Assembly (NCBI GenBank): GCA_963697525.1
Contig: OY969087.1
Span: forward strand, 5,456,001-5,520,000
Reading direction: 5' to 3'
DNA: 64,000 nt
DNA from: Bradymonas sp963697525
GTDB taxonomy: Bacteria; Myxococcota_A; Bradymonadia; Bradymonadales; Bradymonadaceae
This document shows positions 34,242 through 41,615 of this stretch, piece by piece (the stretch's first letter is position 1; the number at the start of each line of letters is the position of its first letter). A program made the translations under genes and the position numbers. The notes beneath the pieces were generated by a model. It made no database searches. It had not been told where the DNA came from and saw only the letters and a program-made list of their open reading frames with translations.

Positions 34242-34329
34242 TGCATCCCCCCATTCCAAGGTCGTCCAATCACTTCCAAACGTGTACACGACCGCCCCAC
34301 GGGCGAACGTAGCTGTTGGCGGGCCAAGC

Positions 34330-34410
34330 CGCCGCGCGTCGTCCGCCCTTCAATAGTAATTCCTTCAATAGCCGGCGTTGCTTGCCTGATGGGCGTTCTC
34401 TTCGAAGACA
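34330..34410. repeat. PE-I right arm (copy 8, partner half)
   Basis: GTCCGCCCTTCAATAGTAAT, CTTCAATAGCCGGCG and GCCTGATGGGCGTTC form the outer part of a right half. The inner CGCGCAAACGC segment is degraded. It completes the left half at 33266-33365 on the other side of the barrel gene. Confidence 0.7.
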
Positions 34411-34430
34411 CGGCCCTGCTGAGTTCCCGA

Positions 34431-35219
34431 TCACTGCTTCAGATCGGCCTGAAGGGCGTCACGCGTGTCGATGAGCGCCTGCTGGCTGACCGTGAATGTG
34501 CGCTGCACCGGGCGGTCGAGGTCGATGATGAGCACGAGCACGCCGGCGACCGACAGCACGACGCAGAACGTCAGCAGGGCGTCCTTGGCGTGGCGCAACC
34601 CGGCGCTGTAGCCCATGACCATCAGCGTGAAAATGGAGATGGCGTATAGCGCCAACATGATGACCAGGGGCAGGCGGTACTCGAAGGCCGTGGTGACCCG
34701 CGACTCGTGCAGGTCGATCATCTGGTTGAGCGAGGCGATGAACAGCCCGGCGAACTCGGAGTTGGGGTTGAGCTTCTCCAGGGAGGCGGCCTGGTCCCAG
34801 ATCTTGGATTGCAGCGCTTCGGAGCGCTTGCGGACATGCTCGAAGTCTTGCTGCTGCGCGCCGACGATGCGCAGGTTGACATATTCGAGCAGCAGACCCT
34901 GGATCTTGTCGCGCTGTGGTTCGGGCAGATACTTCGAGCGCAGGTAGGTCGTGCCGATGGCGTTGGCCTCGTCGAGCACGATCCGGCGGCGGGCCTCGAA
35001 GTGGTTGGCGGCGATGCCGAAGCTGAACGCCAGGAAGAACGACAACAGCGTAAGCATCCCCGTGAGCACATTGGCGGCATGCAGTTGGCGGCCCGTCCCG
35101 ACCTCGGTGTGCCGTCCAGCCAACCAGCGGCCGACCTCGAAGACGAGCAGCAACGCCACCACGAACGCCAGCAGGATCCAGCCGTCGATGGAATCGACCT
35201 GCTTGAGTTGGTCGAGCAT
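34431..35219 (-). CDS. DUF4239 membrane protein (fourth copy)
   Basis: The product is 262 residues. Helix WILLAFVVALLLVFEVGRWL opens it; the DUF4239 core is LLSFFLAFSFGIAANHFEAR, then LDEANAIGTTYLRSKYLPEP, and a C-terminal helix pair follows. It is intermediate between the tandem pair near 11 kb and the copy at 26763. It starts 10 bp after the stop of the BASS gene, so both are cotranscribed. BASS followed by DUF4239 is also the order at 13677-11837. A functional link between the families is suggested by this recurrence. Confidence 0.82.
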   Translation of the reverse strand: MLDQLKQVDSIDGWILLAFVVALLLVFEVGRWLAGRHTEVGTGRQLHAANVLTGMLTLLSFFLAFSFGIAANHFEARRRIVLDEANAIGTTYLRSKYLPEPQRDKIQGLLLEYVNLRIVGAQQQDFEHVRKRSEALQSKIWDQAASLEKLNPNSEFAGLFIASLNQMIDLHESRVTTAFEYRLPLVIMLALYAISIFTLMVMGYSAGLRHAKDALLTFCVVLSVAGVLVLIIDLDRPVQRTFTVSQQALIDTRDALQADLKQ

Positions 35220-35229
35220 GTCCGTCCTC

Positions 35230-36105
35230 TCATGTCTCGGCAGTGGGGCCGGCCTTGTGCTTGTGGCGTCGCTCCCGCGCCAGGCTGGCGATGGTGATGG
35301 CGGCGTTGGGTGGAATCATCAGCAGCATGTAGGCGAGCACCACGTTGTCCACCCCGGAATACGGAAACAGCGTAATCGAGAAGAGCAGCACCAGCCCGGC
35401 GTTGCGGATGCTGGTGGCCGTGGCCATGAGTTGGCGGTCGGCGCGGTCGCGCCCGCCCATCAGCCAGCCGATGAGCAGGGTGCCGGCGACAAAGAGCACC
35501 AGCACCAGCAACACCGTGCCGCTGAGCGTGCCGGCGGCCTGCTTGCGGATGGAGTTGCCTACGATCATGGCGGCGACAAACGACACCGTCGACACCAGGT
35601 TAGTCGGCCGGGCGAGCTTCTTGGCGAGGTCGGGGGCGTGGCGCCGCACCAACGCCCCCAGACCCATGGGGGCGAGCACGGCCGCCAAAAACGCCACGAT
35701 ATTCCAGATGGCGGTGAGCTGCCCGGGCTCGCGCGGCAGGGGCATGAACAGCAACACCAGCGGCGTGCTCACCAGCGAGATCATCGACAGCACGAACAAC
35801 AACGCCGCCGCGTGGGCCAGCCGCCCGCCGATCTTGGTGGTAAACTGAACCACGTTGAGCCCGCCGGGCGCCGCCCCCAACAGGATGAGTGCGACCTTGG
35901 CCTCGACCGCCATGGGGAAGATCGCGACCAGGAGCAGCGCCAACAGCGGCGTGAGCACCAGGTTGGCGATGAGCGCGCGGCCGACCAACGCGCGCTCGTC
36001 GAGCAGCGTGACGACCTGCTCGCCGGTGACCGACATGCCGATAAAGGCCATGGCGGTGACGATGAAGATGACCTCGAGAAACAGCGTCCACTGAAATGCG
36101 TCCAT
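35230..36105 (-). CDS. BASS-family (bile acid:Na+ symporter-like) transporter
   Basis: The product is 291 residues from the ATG at 36105 (GGAGGAGATC upstream). It has about nine membrane helices. The family motifs are LLGAAPGGLNVVQFTTKIGG in the first half and ATATSIRNAGLVLLFSITLF in the second, matching the two discontinuous helices of BASS carriers. It is only distantly related to the BASS protein at 12766. Such carriers couple uptake of organic anions to sodium. Lying next to three sulfatase genes, it could take up a desulfated acid or a sulfated substrate, but that is inference. The DUF4239 gene follows 10 bp downstream. Confidence 0.82.
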   Translation of the reverse strand: MDAFQWTLFLEVIFIVTAMAFIGMSVTGEQVVTLLDERALVGRALIANLVLTPLLALLLVAIFPMAVEAKVALILLGAAPGGLNVVQFTTKIGGRLAHAAALLFVLSMISLVSTPLVLLFMPLPREPGQLTAIWNIVAFLAAVLAPMGLGALVRRHAPDLAKKLARPTNLVSTVSFVAAMIVGNSIRKQAAGTLSGTVLLVLVLFVAGTLLIGWLMGGRDRADRQLMATATSIRNAGLVLLFSITLFPYSGVDNVVLAYMLLMIPPNAAITIASLARERRHKHKAGPTAET

Positions 36106-36145
36106 GATCTCCTCCGTCGAACCCACGCCGCGTCGGTCAACCGTC

Positions 36146-36297
36146 AATCTTAGATGCCTCAATAGGCGGGGTAGCACCCCCGTAGTCGAGGTGAGCTTCC
36201 TGAATCATGGTCGGTTTGTTTTCCTCGGCGACCCCAGTTCAGGTATCGAGGCCTCGACCACCGGCGTGGGAGCCGGCCTATTGAGGCAATTAAGATT
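36146..36297. repeat. Palindromic element PE-II, copy 1
   Basis: This imperfect inverted repeat is about 150 bp long. The left arm is AATCTTAGATGCCTCAATAG, then CCCCCGTAGTCGAGG and TTCCTGAA. The right arm mirrors it as CAGTTCAGG, CCTCGACCACCGG and GCCTATTGAGGCAATTAAGA. It lies between the BASS gene start and the sulfatase at 36502. The string CCGGCCTATTGAGG resembles the CCGGCTATTGAGG of PE-I, so the families may be related. Confidence 0.8.
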
Positions 36298-36463
36298 GAT
36301 TCGTGTGTAAGAAATCTCCCGTCGCCGTCGGCGGCTGATTTTCACGGCCTCTTCGCCGCCAATCCTCGACGATGCGCTGCATCGCCTGCGGTTGTCGGCT
36401 TCGATCCCGCGAAAAATCAACTCGCCGAGGCTCGGTCCAACTTCTTACACACGAATCAAGATT
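36295..36463. repeat. Second inverted repeat beside PE-II copy 1
   Basis: ATTGATTCGTGTGTAAGAA at 36295-36313 is mirrored by TTCTTACACACGAATCAA at 36442-36459. Inside, GGCGGCTGATTTTCACG faces GCGAAAAATCAACTCGCCG. It begins where PE-II copy 1 ends, so the 396-bp gap between the BASS and sulfatase genes consists of two adjoining hairpin elements. Confidence 0.7.
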
Positions 36464-36501
36464 TCGGGAGGCGATCCAGCGCCCTTGCGCGGTTTGCAAC
36501 T

Positions 36502-38844
36502 CTACTCCCGCGACATCATCGCCTGCGCCTCTTTGTCGAGGTCGCGGATGCGCTCGCCGCGCAGGTCGATGGTCACCTGCTTGATCGTGCCGCCAGCAAA
36601 TTCGAAGGGCGACTTATACTCGTTGGACACCGGCTGGCCGCTATCGCGGCCGACCGCGAGCCCCTCGCCAGCTAATGTAAACGCGCCGGGCTGGGTCTTG
36701 ATTTCGAGGGCACCCACGACCTGCTCGTCGACATACAACTCCACGGTGCCGGTGGGGCTGACCTGGTCGACACCGGTCATCTCGAAGCGCACCCCGAAGG
36801 TGTGCTTGCCGGTGGGGATGGTCTTGTTGGAGGTGACCGTCTGCTCGTTCTCTCCCAGCCAATTGTAGGTGTAGTGCAGCCGGCGGTCTTTGACGTATAG
36901 GGAGTGCCCGCCAAAGCGGCCGCCCTGGGCGAAGAGCACACCCCGGGCCCGCTGCTCATCGACGCTCAGCTCGCAGCCGATGTCGAAGGAGCGCCCGTGG
37001 GTGTTGGCCGCGACCATCTCGGGCACGTCTGCGCAGTCGGGATAATAGACGTAGACGTCGCGCTCGGGAGACGGCTGGGGCCGCGGGCTCATCAGGACCT
37101 CACGGGCGGTGCGGTCGTCGAGCGGCAGCCCGTTGTAGCGCCCGGCGAGCATGAACCACAGCTGCTTGAGCTTCTCGAGCTTGTCGGGGTGCTTGTCGGC
37201 CAGATCGTGGACCTGAGTGCGGTCCTCGTCGAGGTGAAACAGCTCCCAGCGGTCTTCGGCGAAGTGACCCCACCCGCTGACCGTGGGATGGACCGTGGCC
37301 GCGTGCCACCCCTCGAACCAGATGCCTCGCGAGCCTAGCATGCCATAGATTTGCATGCGCTTGTGGGTGGGGGCGTTGGCCTTGTCGAAGGTATGCCTCA
37401 AGCTCACCCCTTCGATCTCGGACTGGGTGTAGCCCTTGACCTCGTCGGGGGGCTCGATACCCAGACAATCGTAGATGGTGGGCACGATGTCGATGGCGTG
37501 GCAGTATTGGTCGCGCACCTCGCCTTTGGCCTTGATGCCCCTGGGCCAACTGATGATCAACGGGTCGGCGGTACCGCCCTCGTGACCCGAATAACGCTTG
37601 TACATGCGAAACGGCGCGCACAACGCCTGTGCCCAGCCGTTGGGATAGTGGTTGTAGGTCTCGGGCGAGCCCAACACGTCGAGATACTTCATATTCTCCT
37701 CGAGGCTGTCGGGTACCCCGTTGAAGAATTTGTTCTCGTTGACTGACCCATTGGGTCCCCCTTCCCCGCTGGCGCCGTTGTCGCTGACGACCACCACGAG
37801 GGTGTTGTCGAGCTGGCCCGATTCCTCGAGGTAGTCGAGCAAACGGCCGATGTGATGGTCGGTGAACGTAACGAACCCGGCGTAGACCTCGGCCATGCGG
37901 CAGAACAGCTTCTTTTCGTCGTCATTCAGCGAGTCCCAATCGCGAATGACGTCGGTCTCCGGCCAGGGCTTGCCGTCGGGGCTGGTCTCATCGACGTACA
38001 TGTTGATCGGGGACAGCTCGGTGCCCTCGGGCAAGATGCCCATCTCGATCTGGCGCTGCAGCGTCTGCTCGCGATACTTGTCCCAGCCAATGTCGAACTT
38101 GCCCGCGTACTTGTCGGCCCACTCCTTGGGCACATGGTGCGGGGCGTGGCCGGCGCCGGGGCAGAAGTACATCAGCCAGGGCTTCTGAGGGGCGATGACC
38201 TTGGCGTCACGGATGTACTGGATGGCCTTGTCGGTGATGTCCGGGCTCAGATGGTAGCCCTCCTCGGGCGTCGCCGGCGGCTCGGCGGGCTGGTTGTCCT
38301 GCACCAGGTCCGGGTAATACTGGTCGGTCTCGCCGCCCAAGAATCCGTAGAAGCGCTCGAAGCCGCGCCCCAGCGGCCACTGGCGCTTGCTGGCGGCCAT
38401 GTGGGTCTGCTCGCCGGGGGTCAGGTGCCATTTGCCCACCGCGTAGGTGTTGTAGCCGCCGTCGACGAGCACCTCCGAGACGTAGCCGTTTTCGAAGGGT
38501 ACATGCCCGTTGGAGCCGGGAAAGCCCGAGGACGCCTCCGTGATGCAAGCCATGCCGTTGCTGGTGGCGTTTCGCCCGGTCAACAGGCACGAGCGCGTCG
38601 GCGAGCACAGCGCGGTGGTGTGGAAGTTGGTGTAGCGCAGGCCCTGGTTGGCCAGCCGGTCGATATTGGGTGTCTCGATCAGGCCGCCGAAGCAATCGAA
38701 GGCGCCAAAGCCGACGTCATCCCACACGATGTACAGCACGTTGGGCGTGTCCTTTTCGGCCGTGGGCGGCTCGTAGGCCGACCAGTCGGGCTGGGAGTCG
38801 CGGATGTCGAGGGCGATACGTCCGTTGAACTTTTTGTTGGGCAT
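36502..38844 (-). CDS. Sulfatase (arylsulfatase type, Cys-type active site), paralogue 1
   Basis: The product is 780 residues. The sulfatase signature CSPTR is at 80-84; its Cys80 must be converted to formylglycine for activity. Metal-binding residues include the Asp pair in IVWDDVGFG (42-43), and the later VVVSDNGASGEGGPNGSVNE has the expected Asp-Asn. The last 200 residues form a beta domain (GGRFGGHSLYVKDRRLHYTY, DRTQVHDLADKHPDK before it) typical of large arylsulfatases. No signal peptide is visible, although many relatives are exported. It is more diverged than the next two copies. A radical-SAM maturase gene lies upstream in the same direction. Confidence 0.92.
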   Translation of the reverse strand: MPNKKFNGRIALDIRDSQPDWSAYEPPTAEKDTPNVLYIVWDDVGFGAFDCFGGLIETPNIDRLANQGLRYTNFHTTALCSPTRSCLLTGRNATSNGMACITEASSGFPGSNGHVPFENGYVSEVLVDGGYNTYAVGKWHLTPGEQTHMAASKRQWPLGRGFERFYGFLGGETDQYYPDLVQDNQPAEPPATPEEGYHLSPDITDKAIQYIRDAKVIAPQKPWLMYFCPGAGHAPHHVPKEWADKYAGKFDIGWDKYREQTLQRQIEMGILPEGTELSPINMYVDETSPDGKPWPETDVIRDWDSLNDDEKKLFCRMAEVYAGFVTFTDHHIGRLLDYLEESGQLDNTLVVVVSDNGASGEGGPNGSVNENKFFNGVPDSLEENMKYLDVLGSPETYNHYPNGWAQALCAPFRMYKRYSGHEGGTADPLIISWPRGIKAKGEVRDQYCHAIDIVPTIYDCLGIEPPDEVKGYTQSEIEGVSLRHTFDKANAPTHKRMQIYGMLGSRGIWFEGWHAATVHPTVSGWGHFAEDRWELFHLDEDRTQVHDLADKHPDKLEKLKQLWFMLAGRYNGLPLDDRTAREVLMSPRPQPSPERDVYVYYPDCADVPEMVAANTHGRSFDIGCELSVDEQRARGVLFAQGGRFGGHSLYVKDRRLHYTYNWLGENEQTVTSNKTIPTGKHTFGVRFEMTGVDQVSPTGTVELYVDEQVVGALEIKTQPGAFTLAGEGLAVGRDSGQPVSNEYKSPFEFAGGTIKQVTIDLRGERIRDLDKEAQAMMSRE

Positions 38845-38875
38845 GGTGTGTCTCGCTGTTGTTTGACGGTTGTGC

Positions 38876-38944
38876 TGGCTGCGCGATGCTTCCCCGCGAC
38901 CGTAACTCTTTGGCTGCGCGATGCGCCCCGCGACCGTAAATCTT
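38876..38944. repeat. Two-unit tandem repeat (about 35 bp)
   Basis: TGGCTGCGCGATGC, then CCCCGCGACCGTAA and TCTT, occurs at 38876-38910 and again at 38911-38944 with a one-base length difference. It lies just upstream of the sulfatase start at 38844, where it might affect transcription. The second unit runs into the PE-II left arm. Confidence 0.75.
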
Positions 38945-39092
38945 AACTGCCTAAATAGGCGGGGTAGCGCCCCCGTGGTCGAGGTGGGGCTCCTGAACTG
39001 TGGCCAATTCGACTTCCTCTTTGACCACAGTTCAGGCTACGCAGCCTCGACCACCGGCGTGGGAGCCGGCCTATTAAAGCAATTAAGATTTC
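38938..39092. repeat. Palindromic element PE-II, copy 2
   Basis: AAATCTTAACTGCC, AATAGGCGGGG, CCCCCGTGGTCGAGG and CTCCTGAACTGTGG form the left arm. CCACAGTTCAGG, CCTCGACCACCGG, GGGAGCCGGCCTATT and GCAATTAAGATTT mirror them. Copies 1 and 2 share CACCGGCGTGGGAGCCGGCC, and a fragment of it (GCACCGGCGTGGGAGCCGGC) recurs at about 60341-60360. Confidence 0.8.
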
Positions 39093-39146
39093 AGGGTCGC
39101 GAATCGGCGCGGTTGAATGCCTTGAATCCTGGTGTCAGCGACGCCA

Positions 39147-41492
39147 TCAGTCGCGACGCCTGGCCATCTCGGCCTCCATCTCGGGGTCGCGGTGCGGCGC
39201 GCCGTGCACGTCGATGGTGACCTTCTCGACCACGCCGCCTTTGAACTTGTCAGGGGCCTCGTAGTCGTCGCTGGCCGGCCGGCCGACGTCGCGCCCGATG
39301 GTGACGACGCCTTCGAGGCCGAAGAAGCCCGGCTGCGTCTTGATCTGCTCAGTGGCGACGTCCTCGTCGTCGATGAAAAGCTTGGCCGGGCCGACGGGGC
39401 TGGACTGCTCGTCGCGGTCTTGGATCTCGAAGCGCACCCCGACGGTGTGTTTGCCAGGGCTCAGCGGGTTGGGCGAGGTGATCTTTTGCTGAATCTCACC
39501 CAGCCAGTTGTACACGTAGTTGAGCCGCCCATTCTTGACGTACAGGGTGTGCCCGCCGGTGTTGCTGCCCTGGGCGAAGATGACGCCGTCGGGCTGGCCC
39601 CCCTCGTCGACGGTGAGCTCGGCGACGATGTCATAGGAGCGCTGGATGGTGCTCACGCCCACACCCTGGGGCACCGGCTCGGTGTGCGGATAATACACGT
39701 ATTGGTCACGCGGCTTGCCCGGCTGGGGCCGCTGTACAGCGACCACTTCCAGCGCGGTGCGGTCGTCCAGCGGCAGGCCGTCGTAGCGCCCGGCGAGCAT
39801 CGCCCAGATACTCTTGAGCTCCTCGAGCTTGGCGGGGTGCTCGTCGGCCAGGTCGTTGGTCTGGGTGCGGTCTTCGTCGAGGTTGTACAGCTCCCAGCGG
39901 TCCTTTTCGAAGCCGCCCCAGCCGCCCATTGCCGGGTGCACGGCCGCGGCGTGCCAGCCCTCGTACCAAACCCCGCGGGTGCCCAGCATCGTGTACAGTT
40001 GGGCGCGCTTTTTGGTAGGCGCGTCGGCGTCGTCGAAGGTGTGAAAGAAGCTCTCCCCCTCGATGGCCGACTGGGTGTAGCCCTTGACCTCGTCGGGCGG
40101 CTCGACCCCAAGGCAGTCGTACAGCGTGGGCACGACGTCGACCGCGTGGCAGTACTGGTGGCGAATCTCGCCGCGTGCCTGGATGCCCTCGGGCCAGGCG
40201 ACGATAAGGGGGTCGGCGGTGCCTCCCTCCCAGTTGGCGTAGCGCTTGTACATCTTGAACGGCGTGCAAAACGCCTGCGCCCAGCCGTTGGGGATATGGT
40301 TGTAGGTCTTCGGCGAGCCCAGCTCGTCGAGGTACTTCATATTGTCCTCGAGGCTGTCGGGGATGTTGTTGAAGAACTTCATCTCGTTGACCGACCCGTT
40401 GGGCCCGCCCTCGCCGCTGGCGCCGTTGTCGCTGACCGCCACGATGATGGTGTTGTCGAGCTTGCCGGTCTCTTCGAGGTAGTCCAGAAGCCGGCCGATC
40501 TGATGGTCGGTGTAGCTGATGTAGCCGGCGTAGACCTCGGCCATGCGGCAGAACAGCTTCTTTTCGTCGTCGTCGAGCGCGTCCCACGCACGGATGACGT
40601 CGAGTTCGGGCCAGGACTCGCCGTTGGGGCCGGTCTCATCGACGTATTCGTTGAGCGGTGGAAGCGCGGTCCCCTCGGGCATCAGGCCCATCTCGATCTG
40701 GCGGGCGAGCACCTGCTCGCGGTACTTCTCCCAGCCCATGTCGAACTTGCCCTTGTACTTGTCGGACCACTCCTCAAACACGTGGTGCGGAGCGTGGGCG
40801 CAGCCCGGAGCGAAGTACATCAGCCAGGGCTTGTCGGGGGCGACCGCGTCGGCGTCGCGCACGTACTGCAGGGCCTTGTCGGCGATGTCCTTGCTGAAGT
40901 GGTAGCCCTCCTCGGGCAAGTAGGGCTGGTCGATGGACTGGTTGTCCTGGACCAGAAGCGGGTGCCACTGGTTGGTCTCGCCGCCCAAAAACCCGTAGAA
41001 CCGGTCGAAGCCGCGCCCCAACGGCCACTGGCGGCGCGAGCCGGCGGCGTGGTTGTCGTAGTCTGGCGTCAGGTGCCACTTGCCCAGGCAGTAGGCGCTG
41101 TAGCCCTGGTCGACGAGCACCTCCGAGATCATTGCGTTCTCGAAGGGGATGCGCCCGTTGGAGCCGGGAAACCCGCTGGAGAACTCCGAGATGCACGCCA
41201 TGCCGTTGCTGGTGGCGTTTCGCCCGGTCAGAAGACAAGCGCGCGTCGGCGAGCACAGGGCGGTGGTATGGAACTGGGTGTAGCGCAGCCCCATGTTGGC
41301 GATGCGGGTCATATTGGGCGTCTCGACCAAGCCGCCGAAGCAGTCGAAGCAGCCAAAGCCGACGTCGTCCCACACGATGTACAGGATGTTGGGCGCCCCC
41401 TCGGGGGCATCGGGTGGCTCGTAGGCCGACCAATCGGGCTCGGCGTTGCGGGCGTCGAGGGTGATATGGCCGTTGAATCTATCCTTGGGCAT
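39147..41492 (-). CDS. Sulfatase (arylsulfatase type, Cys-type active site), paralogue 2
   Basis: The product is 781 residues from the ATG at 41492, with GAGG nearby upstream; the frame opens 20 codons earlier. The active-site motif is CSPTR at 80-84 (ALCSPTRACLLTGRNATSN). DD at 42-43 and the later SDNGASGEGGPNGSVNEMKF complete the metal site. It is very close to paralogue 3, with long identical runs and the same end (VEMEAEMARRRD there, PEMEAEMARRRD here), and the 3' flanks share GGGTCGCGAATCGGCGCG. The pair is therefore a recent tandem duplication including flanking DNA. Substrate unknown. Confidence 0.92.
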   Translation of the reverse strand: MPKDRFNGHITLDARNAEPDWSAYEPPDAPEGAPNILYIVWDDVGFGCFDCFGGLVETPNMTRIANMGLRYTQFHTTALCSPTRACLLTGRNATSNGMACISEFSSGFPGSNGRIPFENAMISEVLVDQGYSAYCLGKWHLTPDYDNHAAGSRRQWPLGRGFDRFYGFLGGETNQWHPLLVQDNQSIDQPYLPEEGYHFSKDIADKALQYVRDADAVAPDKPWLMYFAPGCAHAPHHVFEEWSDKYKGKFDMGWEKYREQVLARQIEMGLMPEGTALPPLNEYVDETGPNGESWPELDVIRAWDALDDDEKKLFCRMAEVYAGYISYTDHQIGRLLDYLEETGKLDNTIIVAVSDNGASGEGGPNGSVNEMKFFNNIPDSLEDNMKYLDELGSPKTYNHIPNGWAQAFCTPFKMYKRYANWEGGTADPLIVAWPEGIQARGEIRHQYCHAVDVVPTLYDCLGVEPPDEVKGYTQSAIEGESFFHTFDDADAPTKKRAQLYTMLGTRGVWYEGWHAAAVHPAMGGWGGFEKDRWELYNLDEDRTQTNDLADEHPAKLEELKSIWAMLAGRYDGLPLDDRTALEVVAVQRPQPGKPRDQYVYYPHTEPVPQGVGVSTIQRSYDIVAELTVDEGGQPDGVIFAQGSNTGGHTLYVKNGRLNYVYNWLGEIQQKITSPNPLSPGKHTVGVRFEIQDRDEQSSPVGPAKLFIDDEDVATEQIKTQPGFFGLEGVVTIGRDVGRPASDDYEAPDKFKGGVVEKVTIDVHGAPHRDPEMEAEMARRRD

Positions 41493-41615
41493 GGTGGGCC
41501 TCTTGTTGGTTTGGTGGCTTGTTGGCTCGGTGCCGCGTCTCGCAAACGTCAATCTTGATTCGGGGTCGCGAATCGGCGCGATCGGATCGTTGGGCCCCTT
41601 GGATCACGCTGACCG

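Larger units (their letters stand above)
38845..39146. other. Repeat-filled gap between two sulfatase genes
   Basis: This 302-bp gap holds a short tandem duplication (38876-38944), a PE-II copy (38938-39092), and the end-flank string GGGTCGCGAATCGGCGCG, which also follows the next sulfatase gene at about 41564. No gene is visible. Confidence 0.6.

Noticed and set aside
18001..34410. PE-I elements as integron attC sites
   Set aside because: The arrangement is cassette-like, but no GTTRRRY/RYYYAAC core pair is found at the arm ends. Flanked genes face both directions and no integron integrase is visible in the window.
18001..34410. PE-I arms as a CRISPR array
   Set aside because: Copies are far apart, are mutually inverted halves, lack short regular spacers, and no cas gene is present.
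36106..36501. Small genes in the gap before the first sulfatase
   Set aside because: The short open frames there are made entirely of the two hairpin elements and have no ribosome-binding sites.
39132..41558. Very long plus-strand open frame (808 codons) opposite a sulfatase gene
   Set aside because: It is antisense to a sulfatase with complete catalytic motifs. Its residues are a low-complexity Val/Gly/Leu mix typical of high-GC shadow frames. The same holds for 41988-44357, 22885-24882, 9164-11245 and 44198-45811.
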